In this document: positions 17,249-26,084 of the stretch, one piece after another
Layout of the letters: the number at the start of each line of letters is the position of its first letter
Position numbering within the stretch: position 1 is the first letter of the stretch
From: Flaviflagellibacter deserti
GTDB lineage: Bacteria; Pseudomonadota; Alphaproteobacteria; Rhizobiales; Methylopilaceae
Reading direction: 5' to 3'
Length of the DNA: 64,000 nucleotides
Assembly: GCF_042652085.1 (NCBI RefSeq)
Contig: NZ_JBHSJF010000008.1
Location: forward strand, 124,001-188,000
Position numbers and translations under genes: made by a program
The notes under the pieces: generated by a model
Database searches by the model: none
What the model saw: the letters and a program-made list of their open reading frames with translations, nothing else
Told to the model about the DNA's origin: nothing

Positions 17249-18255
17249 GATCGGCCACCCTGCTTCAGCCGGTCGGACGCCTCGTAGGCACGGACGATAC
17301 GGCCGACAAGTTCATGGCGCACGACGTCGGCCTCGCCGAAGCGGCAAACCGCGACGCCTTCGACATCGTTCAGCAACCGTGTGGCTTCGATAAGGCCTGA
17401 GATCTGGCCGGTCGGAAGGTCAATCTGGGTAATGTCTCCACAGACCACCATGCGGGAATTATCGCCGAGGCGGGTCAGGAACATCTTCATCTGCATCGAG
17501 GTCGCGTTCTGCGCCTCGTCGAGGATGACGACGGAGTTCGCCAACGTGCGGCCTCGCATGAAGGCGAGGGGGGCGACCTCGATGATGCCGGACTGCAGGC
17601 CGCGCTCGACCCGCTCCGGCGGCATCATGTCGTAGAGCGCATCGTAGAGCGGACGCAGATAGGGATCGACCTTCTCGCGCATGTCGCCCGGTAGGAAGCC
17701 CAGACGCTCGCCGGCCTCGACTGCCGGACGCGACAGCACGATGCGATCGACCTCGCCGCGCTCGAGCAGGACCACGGCATGAGCGACGGCGAGATAGGTC
17801 TTGCCGGTACCGGCCGGGCCGATGCCGAAAACCAGTTCGTTACGGACCAGGGCGCGCATATAGGCGTCTTGCGCCTGCGTGCGGGCGGTGACGGTCTTCT
17901 TGCGCGAAGAGATGTGGGCCAGAGCCGCCTTCGGGCCGGCCTCTCCCGGCGTGAACAGGCTGCCCTGGGCGGACGTCATGCGCACCGCGCCGTCGACGTC
18001 GCCGAGACCGATGGTATCTCCCCGCCGGGCGCGGGCATAAAGCGCCTCGAGCACATGGCGCGCCTGCTCGATCGCCTCGACGCTGCCGCGAATGGCGACA
18101 TGGTTGCCGCGCGGCGTTGCCTCGATGTTGAGCCGACGCTCGAGGAAAGCCAGATTCTGGTCGTGGCTGCCGAAGATGTCACTCGCGAGACGATTGTCAT
18201 CGAAGGTGAGGACGACTTCGCCGACGGCTTCGACCGGCGCAACAGGCTCTGGCAT
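17245..18255 (-). CDS. phoH: PhoH-like ATPase
   Basis: P-loop ATPase of the PhoH/YbeZ family, often functionally linked to YbeY. The 336-residue protein has an N-terminal KH-like part (RGNHVAIRG) and the Walker A GPAGTGKTYLAV and Walker B VVILDEAQNAT motifs. ATG 18253-18255 is preceded by GAGAGG at 4-nt spacing, so it is preferred to the TTG that overlaps the miaB stop. Confidence 0.94.
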   Translation of the reverse strand: MPEPVAPVEAVGEVVLTFDDNRLASDIFGSHDQNLAFLERRLNIEATPRGNHVAIRGSVEAIEQARHVLEALYARARRGDTIGLGDVDGAVRMTSAQGSLFTPGEAGPKAALAHISSRKKTVTARTQAQDAYMRALVRNELVFGIGPAGTGKTYLAVAHAVVLLERGEVDRIVLSRPAVEAGERLGFLPGDMREKVDPYLRPLYDALYDMMPPERVERGLQSGIIEVAPLAFMRGRTLANSVVILDEAQNATSMQMKMFLTRLGDNSRMVVCGDITQIDLPTGQISGLIEATRLLNDVEGVAVCRFGEADVVRHELVGRIVRAYEASDRLKQGGRS

Positions 18256-18263
18256 CGGACCTC

Positions 18264-19643
18264 TCAAGCAACCGCCTCCATCACTTCATCGACCGGCTCA
18301 CCGAACAGGCTGTTCGTACCATTACCGGTGATTCTCATCGCGACGACGTCGCCGATCTGGATGCCCCGCGCCTCGGTCTGGACCGGCTGCAGGAACGGCG
18401 AACGACCTGCGACCTGGCCGGGATGCCGGCCAGCGCGATCGAACAGCACATTCATGACACGCCCCACACAGGAGCGGTTGAACGTCTGCCTCTGATCTTC
18501 GAGGAGGGCCTGCAAAGCATGAAGGCGCCCGGACTTCACATTTTCGGGCACCTGTTCGTCCATCTCCGCGGCCGGCGTGCCGGGGCGGGCGGAATATTTG
18601 AACGAGAAGGTCGAGGCGTAGCCGATGTCGCGGACAAGCCGCATCGTGTCCTCGAAGTCGGCATCCGTCTCGCCGGGGAAGCCGGTAATGAAATCGCTCG
18701 AAAGCGCAAGCTCCGGCTGCGCAACGCGGATGCGTTCGACGAGGCGGCGATAATCGTCGGCCGTGTGCTGGCGGTTCATCGCCGCGAGAATGCGATTGGA
18801 GCCCGACTGAACCGGGAGGTGCAGATAGGGCATCAACTCCGCCAGATCGCGATGGGCGGCGATCAGCTCATCGTCCATATCGCGCGGATGGCTCGTCGTA
18901 TAGCGAAGACGGGCGATGCCGGGGATCATCGCGAGGCGATGCAGCAGGCGACCCAGCCCCCAGATCCGACCGTCTGGGCCTTCGCCGTGGAATGCATTGA
19001 CGTTCTGGCCGAGCAAAGTGAGTTCGCGCACGCCAGCGTCCGCCAGCCGCTCCGCCTCGGCGACGATCTTCGCCACGGCCCGCGACGTCTCCGCCCCGCG
19101 CGTATAGGGAACCACACAGAAGGTGCAAAACTTGTCGCAGCCTTCCTGAACAGTGAGGAACGCCGCCGGGCCGCGGGCGAGCGTTTTCGCCCGGCTCGCG
19201 GCGGGCAGATGATCGAACTTGTCGTCGGCCGGGAAGTCGGTGTCGACGACCTTCTCGCGCGATGCGCGGGAGAGGAGTTCCGGCAGCCGATGATAGCTCT
19301 GAGGCCCGACGACTAGATCGACGCCGTGGGCACGCTTCATGATCTCGGCGCCCTCCGCCTGCGCCACGCATCCGGCCACCGCGATCATGGTGTTCTGGCC
19401 GAGCGCCGCGCGTTCGGCTCGCATCACACGCATCCGGCCAAGCTCGGAATAGACCTTTTCGGCCGCCTTTTCGCGGATGTGGCAGGTGTTGAGGACGACC
19501 AGATCGGCGTCTTCGGCGCGCTCGGCCTCGACGAAACCTTCTGGAGCCAGAACGTCCGCCATCCGCTGGGCGTCATACACGTTCATCTGGCAGCCATAGG
19601 ACCGGATAAAGACCTTGCGAGGCTGTCGATCGTTCTCGTGCAA
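18264..19643 (-). CDS. miaB: tRNA-2-methylthio-N6-dimethylallyladenosine synthase MiaB
   Basis: Radical-SAM methylthiotransferase acting on A37 of tRNAs. The 459-residue protein has all six iron-sulfur cysteines: YGCQMN, LNTCHIRE and VAGCVAQ in the N-terminal domain, and CDKFCTFCVVPYTRG in the radical-SAM domain; a TRAM-like domain closes the protein. The start is TTG 19641-19643 with GGAG 5 nt upstream; no ATG or GTG precedes the conserved N-terminus. Confidence 0.96.
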   Translation of the reverse strand: MHENDRQPRKVFIRSYGCQMNVYDAQRMADVLAPEGFVEAERAEDADLVVLNTCHIREKAAEKVYSELGRMRVMRAERAALGQNTMIAVAGCVAQAEGAEIMKRAHGVDLVVGPQSYHRLPELLSRASREKVVDTDFPADDKFDHLPAASRAKTLARGPAAFLTVQEGCDKFCTFCVVPYTRGAETSRAVAKIVAEAERLADAGVRELTLLGQNVNAFHGEGPDGRIWGLGRLLHRLAMIPGIARLRYTTSHPRDMDDELIAAHRDLAELMPYLHLPVQSGSNRILAAMNRQHTADDYRRLVERIRVAQPELALSSDFITGFPGETDADFEDTMRLVRDIGYASTFSFKYSARPGTPAAEMDEQVPENVKSGRLHALQALLEDQRQTFNRSCVGRVMNVLFDRAGRHPGQVAGRSPFLQPVQTEARGIQIGDVVAMRITGNGTNSLFGEPVDEVMEAVA

Positions 19644-19746
19644 TGCTGCTCCAGCGCCGCGGCGCTCGTTCCCTGTGATCTGTCCGAAAGTCGCCCGAAC
19701 CCACGATTCAAACCGGACGACGCATCATCTCTAACACAAAAGCGAC

Positions 19747-19763
19747 CGGCATCCGAGATGCCG
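19747..19763 (-). terminator. Probable intrinsic terminator downstream of the Fur-family gene
   Basis: A 7-bp CGGCATC/GATGCCG stem with a 3-nt loop lies 18 nt past the stop and, on the minus strand, is followed 5 nt later by TTTT. The short stem makes this only moderately certain. Confidence 0.55.
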
Positions 19764-19780
19764 AGCACAGCTATTTGCCT

Positions 19781-20221
19781 CTAACGCTCGTCGTCCTTTA
19801 GCGGCACCGCATAGAGCTCCATGCGGTGATCGACCAGCTTGAAGCCGAGCCTACGGGCAATCTCGGCCTGCAGCCGCTCGATCTCCTCGTCACGGAACTC
19901 GACGACGCGGCCGGTCCGCAGGTCGATCAGATGGTCGTGATGCTCGTCCGGCACCGGTTCATAACGGGAACGGCCATCTCGGAAATCGTGGCGAGCGACG
20001 ATGCCGGCATCCTCGAACAGCTTCACCGTCCGGTAGACGGTCGCAATCGACACGCCGGGATCGATCTTCACCGCCCGGCGGTGCAGCTCCTCGACGTCGG
20101 GGTGGTCGGTCGCACTTTCGATCACCTGCGCGATGACGCGGCGCTGCTCAGTCATGCGCATGCCCTTCGCGGAGCATTGCCCCTCGATAGAGTCGCTGTG
20201 CTTTGTCTCGATTGCGGTCAT
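19781..20221 (-). CDS. fur: Fur-family metal-responsive repressor (Fur/Mur type)
   Basis: A DNA-binding repressor using metal as corepressor. The 146-residue protein has the Fur winged helix (GMRMTEQRRVIAQVI, VSIATVYRTVKLFEDAGIV) and the metal region EHHDHLIDLRTGRVVEF. The C-terminus has no CxxC zinc motif. In Hyphomicrobiales this subtype is often Mur, which responds to manganese; iron versus manganese is not resolved here. The start is uncertain: ATG 20219-20221 gives the usual length, but ATG 20281, 60 nt upstream and inside the end of rimI, is also in frame, and neither has a strong Shine-Dalgarno. Confidence 0.88.
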   Translation of the reverse strand: MTAIETKHSDSIEGQCSAKGMRMTEQRRVIAQVIESATDHPDVEELHRRAVKIDPGVSIATVYRTVKLFEDAGIVARHDFRDGRSRYEPVPDEHHDHLIDLRTGRVVEFRDEEIERLQAEIARRLGFKLVDHRMELYAVPLKDDER

Positions 20222-20249
20222 TGACGACAGTCTATTGCCCCTGGAGGTC

Positions 20250-20750
20250 TCAGCCAAGATCACGTGCCATGATAAGAGCATTGGCCTTCCGGCCGTCCTT
20301 CAGGGTGTAGTAGGCGGGCCGCTTGCCGACCTCCTCGAAGCCGAAGCTACGATAGAGTCGGATAGCGGGTATATTCGCCTCATCCACTTCCAGAACCACC
20401 CGCCGGGCGCCCGCGCCCCGCAGCCGCGCGAGCTGACGGGCCAGCAGCGGCGCGCTGCCCTTCTTTCCCCGCCATTTAGGGTCCACCGCGATCGAGAGGA
20501 GTTCCGCTTCGTCCACCGCGACCCTCGACAGAGAGAAGCCGTCGATCACCTGGCTTCCCGCCTCGCTGCGAAGAATGTCGACGATCACGTTCCGATTCTG
20601 CATCAGAACCTCGATCTCCTGCGTGCTCCAGCCGCGTGCGAAACTGGCCGAATGCAATGTGGAAATCTGACCGGCATGCCTGCTCGACGCCGTGTCGACA
20701 CGCCAGACCGGCTTTCGCAGGTACTCGCTAAGAATATCGAGCACGCCCAT
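20250..20750 (-). CDS. rimI: Ribosomal-protein-alanine N-acetyltransferase RimI-like GNAT
   Basis: A 166-residue GNAT acetyltransferase with the acetyl-CoA motif VDPKWRGKKGSAPLLARQL and IRLYRSFGFEEVGKRPAYY. It directly follows tsaB with 1-nt overlap, the usual tsaB-rimI pairing. The name RimI comes from this context and family; the true acetylation target may differ. Confidence 0.88.
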   Translation of the reverse strand: MGVLDILSEYLRKPVWRVDTASSRHAGQISTLHSASFARGWSTQEIEVLMQNRNVIVDILRSEAGSQVIDGFSLSRVAVDEAELLSIAVDPKWRGKKGSAPLLARQLARLRGAGARRVVLEVDEANIPAIRLYRSFGFEEVGKRPAYYTLKDGRKANALIMARDLG

Positions 20751-21421
20751 CAGATGCGCTCCACCCGCCCTGCCGTCTGCGGCTTGGCGTCTGCCGGGCG
20801 GAGATAGACCGGGCGCGGCAGGCGATCCGGCAATGGAGCGGCTGCGCCGAGTCGGGCGAGCCAGACCGGGTCCGGCACCTGCTCTCCGGAGACGATTTCA
20901 TGTTTAGCGTGGGAAGCGGCGGCGACCAGTTGCGCGCCGGAACCGACAAGACGAATCGCGCCTTCACCGGCCATCCGCGAGGCATCCTTTGCCAAGAGCA
21001 CCCGGGCCGGAACCAGCCCTTGCCCGTTCGGCGCGAAGATCTGGAAGAACACCCGGCCGTGCCGTGCATCGATCGCCGCACCCACCGCCCGGCCGTCGCC
21101 ATGGGCAAGCACCGGAGCCGCCAGGGCGACGAGCGTCGTGATTCCGATGACGGGAATTTTCGTTACAAGCGTCAGACCGCGTACAGCGGCAAGGCCCACT
21201 CGAATGCCCGTGAAGCTGCCCGGCCCCGTCGAGACGACGATGCGGTCGATCGAGGCAAGCCCGGAATGTCCACCGAGCACCGCCTCGACCAGCGGCATTA
21301 GAGCCTCCGCGTGACCGCGCTCCATCAGCACAGTCTCGGCGCCCAGAATCTCGTCAATCTTGGTGTCGAGCACCGCGACCGAGCAGGCCGCGAGCGCGGT
21401 ATCGATGGCCAGCACGCGCAC
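20750..21421 (-). CDS. tsaB: tRNA N6-adenosine threonylcarbamoyltransferase complex subunit TsaB
   Basis: Non-catalytic partner of TsaD in making t6A37 in tRNA. The 223-residue protein has the actin-fold start VLAIDTALAACSVAVLD and the family motif STGPGSFTGIRVGLA. The start is GTG 21419-21421, preceded by GGAAGAAGAA; an upstream in-frame GTG at 21460 lacks such a site and adds atypical residues. Confidence 0.93.
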   Translation of the reverse strand: MRVLAIDTALAACSVAVLDTKIDEILGAETVLMERGHAEALMPLVEAVLGGHSGLASIDRIVVSTGPGSFTGIRVGLAAVRGLTLVTKIPVIGITTLVALAAPVLAHGDGRAVGAAIDARHGRVFFQIFAPNGQGLVPARVLLAKDASRMAGEGAIRLVGSGAQLVAAASHAKHEIVSGEQVPDPVWLARLGAAAPLPDRLPRPVYLRPADAKPQTAGRVERI

Positions 21422-21509
21422 GCGTTGTTCTTCTTCCCAGCCCCGGAAACTCAAAAGCACTCTGACTGAGATCGTGCTCGCGTGGAAGTGGAGCGATCCG
21501 CCTGTCCCC

Positions 21510-22076
21510 TTACGAGACCGGACGGACCTCCTGGACCTCGGGCACGAAGTGGCGCAGCAGGTTCTCGATGCCCTGCTTCAGCGTCGCGGTCGAACTCGGG
21601 CATCCCTGACAGGAGCCCTTCATGTTCAAGTAGACGACGCCGGTCTTGAAACCCTTGAAGGTGATGTCGCCGCCGTCCTGCGCCACGGCCGGGCGGACGC
21701 GCGTCTCGAGGAGTTCCTTGATCGTGTCGACCACGCTCTGGTCTGCCTCGTCGTAGAATTCGCCGTTGTCGTGCGTGTCGTCGCCGACGCCATCCGCCAG
21801 AAGCGGCTCGCCACGGAGGTAATGCTCCATGATCGCGCCGAGGATCGCCGGCTTCAGGTGCTGCCAGTCCTCGGAACCCGTCTTCGTCACGGTGATGAAA
21901 TCGGTACCGTAGAAGACGCCGCCGACGCCTGGAACGTCGAACAGGCGGGCGGCCAGCGGAGAACGCTTGGCGGATTCGGCGGTCGGCATGTCGAGCGTGC
22001 CCGATGGCAGGACGTCACGGCCGGGAAGGAATTTCAGGGTCGCCGGATTCGGCGTGGCTTCGGTCTGGATGAACAT
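21510..22076 (-). CDS. nfuA: NfuA/NifU-like iron-sulfur cluster carrier
   Basis: A 188-residue protein with an Nfu N-terminal domain (MFIQTEATPNPATLKFLPG) and a C-terminal NifU domain whose CxxC (GSCQGCPSS) holds a bridging 4Fe-4S cluster. It delivers clusters to target enzymes; MiaB, encoded nearby, is one such 4Fe-4S enzyme. The order trpS-nfuA-tsaB is common in the order. Confidence 0.94.
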   Translation of the reverse strand: MFIQTEATPNPATLKFLPGRDVLPSGTLDMPTAESAKRSPLAARLFDVPGVGGVFYGTDFITVTKTGSEDWQHLKPAILGAIMEHYLRGEPLLADGVGDDTHDNGEFYDEADQSVVDTIKELLETRVRPAVAQDGGDITFKGFKTGVVYLNMKGSCQGCPSSTATLKQGIENLLRHFVPEVQEVRPVS

Positions 22077-22158
22077 GGCTCTCTCGGCTGGCCTCCGGGT
22101 TCAAGGCGCGGGGCTGGCGCACGAAAAGGATATGGTGGATCGCCTCAGGAATGCAAAG

Positions 22159-23196
22159 TCAGCGTCTAACGAAGCCGACGATATCCTTGACCGCCGCGAG
22201 ATTGGGCCGCGCGATCGCGTCGGCCCGCTCGGCGCCGTCGCCCAGGATCTTGTCGATCGAGCCCGGATCGGCGACGAGCCGTTTCATCTCCGCGCCGATC
22301 GGACCGAGCTTCGTCACCGCAAGTTCAACCAAGGCGTTCTTGAACGCCGAGAACTGGCCGCCGCCGAAATCGTTCAGCACATCCTGCTTCGAGATTCCGC
22401 CGAGCGCCGCATAGATACCGACCAGGTTCTCCGCCTCCGGGCGCGCCTCGAGCCCTGCGGTCTCCGACGGCAGCGGCTCTGGATCGGTCTTGGCCTTGCG
22501 GACCTTTGCAGCGATGGCATCGGCATCGTCGGTCAGATTGATGCGCGACGCGTCCGACGGGTCTGACTTCGACATTTTCTTCGAGCCGTCACGCAAGCTC
22601 ATCACACGCGTCGCCGCGCCCTGGATCAGAGGCTCGGGCTGCGGAAAGAAGGCCTCGCCGTATCCATGGCGGGCGATCGAGGCACTGAAATCATTGTTGA
22701 ATTTCTGCGCGATGTCACGGGCGAGTTCGAGATGCTGCTTCTGGTCCTCGCCGACCGGCACATGTGTCGCCTTATAGGCGAGGATGTCGGCCGCCATCAG
22801 CACTGGATAGACGTAGAGGCCGACCGACGCGTTCTCGCGGTCCTTGCCGGCCTTCTCCTTGAACTGCGTCATTCGGTTCAGCCAGCCGATGCGGGCGGTG
22901 CAGTTCAGGATCCAGGCGAGTTCGGCATGCGCCGAAACCTGGCTTTGGTTGAAGATGATGTTCTTCTTCGGGTCGACGCCCGAGGCGATGAACGCCGCCG
23001 CCACCTCGCGGATCGTTCGCGTCAGCTCCTGCGGATCCTGCGGCACGGTGATCGCGTGCATGTCGACGACGCAATAGAGGCATTCGTGCTCGTGCTGCAG
23101 CGCGACGAACTTGATGATCGCGCCGAGATAATTGCCGAGATGGAGATTGCCGGTCGGCTGGACGCCGGAAAAGACGCGCGGCTGAAAAGCGCTCAT
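22159..23196 (-). CDS. trpS: Tryptophanyl-tRNA synthetase
   Basis: Class I synthetase charging tRNA-Trp. The 345-residue protein has the HIGH-equivalent VQPTGNLHLGNYLGA at its N-terminus and the KMSKS loop as KKMSKSDPSD. ATG 23194-23196 with GGAAG 8 nt upstream gives the usual N-terminus MSAFQPRVFSG. The 118-bp gap to the divergent sugar-kinase gene should hold both promoters. Confidence 0.97.
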   Translation of the reverse strand: MSAFQPRVFSGVQPTGNLHLGNYLGAIIKFVALQHEHECLYCVVDMHAITVPQDPQELTRTIREVAAAFIASGVDPKKNIIFNQSQVSAHAELAWILNCTARIGWLNRMTQFKEKAGKDRENASVGLYVYPVLMAADILAYKATHVPVGEDQKQHLELARDIAQKFNNDFSASIARHGYGEAFFPQPEPLIQGAATRVMSLRDGSKKMSKSDPSDASRINLTDDADAIAAKVRKAKTDPEPLPSETAGLEARPEAENLVGIYAALGGISKQDVLNDFGGGQFSAFKNALVELAVTKLGPIGAEMKRLVADPGSIDKILGDGAERADAIARPNLAAVKDIVGFVRR

Positions 23197-23314
23197 GACA
23201 GGTGCTTCCGAAGGAGAGGGGCGGGTTATGACAATCCGACCGGGTTGACGCAAGGCTTGGCAGCACGCCTCGCCATCGCTAGAGCGTAGCCACCTTCCCG
23301 GAGATACCGACTAA

Positions 23315-24322
23315 ATGACCTCTCTTCGCTTTGACGTGCTCGGCCTCGGCAACGCCATCGTCGACGTTCTCGCCCGTGTCGAAGACGATTTCCTGGTCAA
23401 GGAAGGACTGGCAAAGGGATCGATGGCCCTGATCGACGAAGCCCGCGCCAGCGAGCTTTACGGCAAGATCGGCCAGACGATCCTGATCTCGGGCGGCAGC
23501 GCCGCCAACACCCTGGCGGGCGTCGCCTCGCTCGGCGGCAAGGCAGCTTTCATCGGCAAGGTCCGGAACGACGATCTCGGCAAGAGCTTCGCCCACGACA
23601 TCCGCGCCGCGGGCGTCCATTTCGAGACTGCCGCCGCGACCGATGGGCCGATCACGGCGAGCAGCACGATCCTCATCACGCCGGACGGCGAGCGGACGAT
23701 GAACACCTTCCTCGGCGCGAGCCAACACCTGAAGCCGTCCGATGTCGACGCCGATCTCGTCCGCTCCTCGGGCACGATCTATCTCGAAGGCTATCTCTGG
23801 GATCCGCCGGAGGCGAAGGAAGCCTTCCGCCGCACCTCCGACATCGCGCATGAGGCCGGCCGCCTGGTCGCGCTGACGCTCTCCGACTCGTTCTGCGTCG
23901 GGCGCTACCGCGAGGAATTCCTCGACCTCATCCGCTCCGGGAAGGTCGACCTCGTCTTCGCCAACGAGCATGAAGCCAAGGCGCTCTATGAGACAGCCGA
24001 CTTCGACAGCGCCATCTCCGCGCTTCGCAATGACGCTCGCTCGGCGGTCGTCACCCGCAGCGAAAAGGGCGGCCTGTTCGTCACGCGCGAGGAGACCGTC
24101 GCGGTTCCGGCGCAGCCGATCGACAAGCTGGTCGACGCCACCGGCGCGGGCGATCTCTACGCCGCCGGCGTCCTGGCCGGTTTCGCCCGCGGCCTCGAAG
24201 CGGCGGAATCGCTCCGCCTTGGCGCGCTGGCGGCGGCAGAAGTGCTGTCGCACATCGGCGCGCGCCCGCAGGTGAAACTCGCCAATCTCGCGGCGGAGAA
24301 CGGCTTCCTGCAGCCGGCCTAG
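23315..24322 (+). CDS. PfkB-family kinase, probable adenosine kinase
   Basis: A 335-residue ribokinase-fold enzyme. It has the N-terminal signature GGSAANTLAGVASLGGKAAF and the C-terminal ATP/catalytic motif DATGAGDLYAAG, with the Asp as base. The start DVLGLGNAIVDVLARV and overall form resemble the adenosine kinases annotated across Hyphomicrobiales, so phosphorylation of adenosine or a related nucleoside is the likely reaction. PfkB substrate cannot be fixed from motifs alone. It converges on the DoxX-like gene with 4-nt overlap. Confidence 0.85.
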   Translation: MTSLRFDVLGLGNAIVDVLARVEDDFLVKEGLAKGSMALIDEARASELYGKIGQTILISGGSAANTLAGVASLGGKAAFIGKVRNDDLGKSFAHDIRAAGVHFETAAATDGPITASSTILITPDGERTMNTFLGASQHLKPSDVDADLVRSSGTIYLEGYLWDPPEAKEAFRRTSDIAHEAGRLVALTLSDSFCVGRYREEFLDLIRSGKVDLVFANEHEAKALYETADFDSAISALRNDARSAVVTRSEKGGLFVTREETVAVPAQPIDKLVDATGAGDLYAAGVLAGFARGLEAAESLRLGALAAAEVLSHIGARPQVKLANLAAENGFLQPA

Positions 24323-24708
24323 GCCCGGCGGACGGGGAACAACGCCCGCACGGCCGGGTCACGCAGCCACAGACCGCCCCACATGAACAGCCCGAGATAG
24401 ATGCTGAAAAGCACATGGCTGAAGAGCGGGCTTCCGGCGCGGATCTGGGTCGCCATCGCGCCGCCCAGCAGTCCCATCATCAGGACCGCGCCCAGGACGC
24501 TGGTTCTCGGAATCAGGTAGAGGCCTACGAAGGCGAGTTCGAGCATCCCGATCATGAAGGCGTAGCCCGGCGGCCAGCCGAGTTGCGCCATCGTCTCCTC
24601 GGCAATCGACATGCCGAACAGCTTCGGTGTGACCGACGCACCCAGAATGAACAGCGCGAAAAGAGCGGTGAACACGCGGCCGCCCCACACCATGGTCTTC
24701 TCACTCAT
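24319..24708 (-). CDS. DoxX-like small integral membrane protein
   Basis: A 129-residue protein with four predicted membrane helices (for example VFTALFALFILGASV, FMIGMLELAFVGLYLI, VLGAVLMMGLLGGAMA and VLFSIYLGLFMWGGLWL). The RTSVLGAVLMMGLLGGAMATQIR section resembles DoxX-type proteins. The function is unknown. It stands between coaA and the adenosine-kinase-like gene and is probably transcribed alone. Confidence 0.75.
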   Translation of the reverse strand: MSEKTMVWGGRVFTALFALFILGASVTPKLFGMSIAEETMAQLGWPPGYAFMIGMLELAFVGLYLIPRTSVLGAVLMMGLLGGAMATQIRAGSPLFSHVLFSIYLGLFMWGGLWLRDPAVRALFPVRRA

Positions 24709-24799
24709 GGCTTGGCTCCCCAGGCAAAGACGGGAACATTCCCCGCCGCCGCAATCTGGCGCTGCATGCGAGTCCGCGCAAGTTGCGTCGGACGGCCAC

Positions 24800-25750
24800 T
24801 CAGAGCTTCCTGAGCGCCACTTCCTCGACGCGGTGATCCTCGCCCTTGCGCATAATCAGGCTGGCACGCGCGCGGGTCGGAAGGATGTTCTCGCGCAGGT
24901 TCGGCAGGTTGATCCGACCCCAAAGATCCTCAGCCAGGGCCATTGCCTCCGAAGGCGGCACCGAGGCATAGCGCTGGAAATACGAGTTCGGGTCGCGGAA
25001 CGCGGTCTCACGGAGGTGCATGAACCTATCCACGTACCAATCGTGGATCGTGTTCTCCTCGGCGTCGATGAAGATCGAGAAGTCGAAGAAGTCCGAGACG
25101 AACGGAACCGCGCGAACATCCTTGGTCCCGGCCTGTAGCACGTTCAGGCCTTCAAGGATGAGAATGTCCGGGTTCTCGACCGCGATTTCGGCGCCGGGGA
25201 CAACGTCGTAAACGAGATGCGAGTAGACGGGGGCGGCCACGCGCTCCTTGCCAGCCTTGATGTCCGACATGAATTTCAGCAGCGCCGGCAGGTCGTAGCT
25301 CTCGGGAAAGCCCTTGCGCTGCATCAGGCCTTCGGCCGCCAGAACCTCGTTCGGGAACAGAAAGCCGTCGGTCGTCACCAGATCGACCTTCGGCGTGTTC
25401 GGCCAGCGCCGCAACAGCGCCTGAAGGAGGCGGGCGGTGGTCGACTTGCCCACGGCGACCGAACCGCCGATGCCGATGATGTACGGCACCTTCTTCGCAC
25501 CATTGGTGTTCAGAAAGGCCCGCGTCGCCCTGAACAGGCCCTGCGTGGCCTCAACGTAGAGGGTCAGAAGGCGCGAGATCGGCAGATATATCTGCTCGAC
25601 TTCCATGAGATCGAGCGGATCGTCGAGCGAGCGGAGCCGCTCGATCTCGTCCGCATTGAGCGTCATAGGCGTGTCGGCGCGGAGTTCGGCCCATTCCTCG
25701 CGCGAAAAGACGCGGTAGGGCGATTGCGGCTTACCCGCGAGTGCATCCAT
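24800..25750 (-). CDS. coaA: Type I pantothenate kinase
   Basis: Phosphorylates pantothenate, the first step of coenzyme A synthesis. The 316-residue protein has the P-loop GIGGSVAVGKSTTARLLQ and the family region VDLVTTDGFLFPNEVL. ATG 25748-25750 is preferred because AAGGGG lies 9 nt upstream; an in-frame GTG at 25771 overlaps the hisE stop region. The coupling of coaA to the end of the his cluster is typical of the order. Confidence 0.95.
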   Translation of the reverse strand: MDALAGKPQSPYRVFSREEWAELRADTPMTLNADEIERLRSLDDPLDLMEVEQIYLPISRLLTLYVEATQGLFRATRAFLNTNGAKKVPYIIGIGGSVAVGKSTTARLLQALLRRWPNTPKVDLVTTDGFLFPNEVLAAEGLMQRKGFPESYDLPALLKFMSDIKAGKERVAAPVYSHLVYDVVPGAEIAVENPDILILEGLNVLQAGTKDVRAVPFVSDFFDFSIFIDAEENTIHDWYVDRFMHLRETAFRDPNSYFQRYASVPPSEAMALAEDLWGRINLPNLRENILPTRARASLIMRKGEDHRVEEVALRKL

Positions 25751-25763
25751 CGACGACGACCCC

Positions 25764-26084
25764 TTACTCACGTCGTGCCGCTTTTTCCTGAAGTCCGGAT
25801 TGGGCGGTTCGCGATTTCAGCTCGGCCATCACGTCCTCGAGCGGGACCTGACACGAGCGAAGCAGAACGAGCAGATGAAAGAGCACGTCGGCGGCCTCTT
25901 TCGTCAGGCCCTCACGATTGTTCGTGACGGCCGCGAGGGCAGCCTCAACACCCTCTTCTCCCAGCTTTTTCGCACATTTCTCCACACCGGAGTCAAGCAG
26001 CTGCCGGGTGTAGGATTGCGACGGATCGGCCTCCGCGCGCTTGGCGACCAGCGCGTCAAGATCGGTCAGGGTAAAGCCGGTCAT
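25764..26084 (-). CDS. hisE: Phosphoribosyl-ATP pyrophosphatase
   Basis: Second step of histidine synthesis. The 106-residue all-helical MazG-like protein has KLGEEGVEAALAAV and KEAADVLFHLLVLL, which carry the metal-binding acidic residues. It overlaps the hisF stop by 4 nt. HisI is not in the window. Confidence 0.96.
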   Translation of the reverse strand: MTGFTLTDLDALVAKRAEADPSQSYTRQLLDSGVEKCAKKLGEEGVEAALAAVTNNREGLTKEAADVLFHLLVLLRSCQVPLEDVMAELKSRTAQSGLQEKAARRE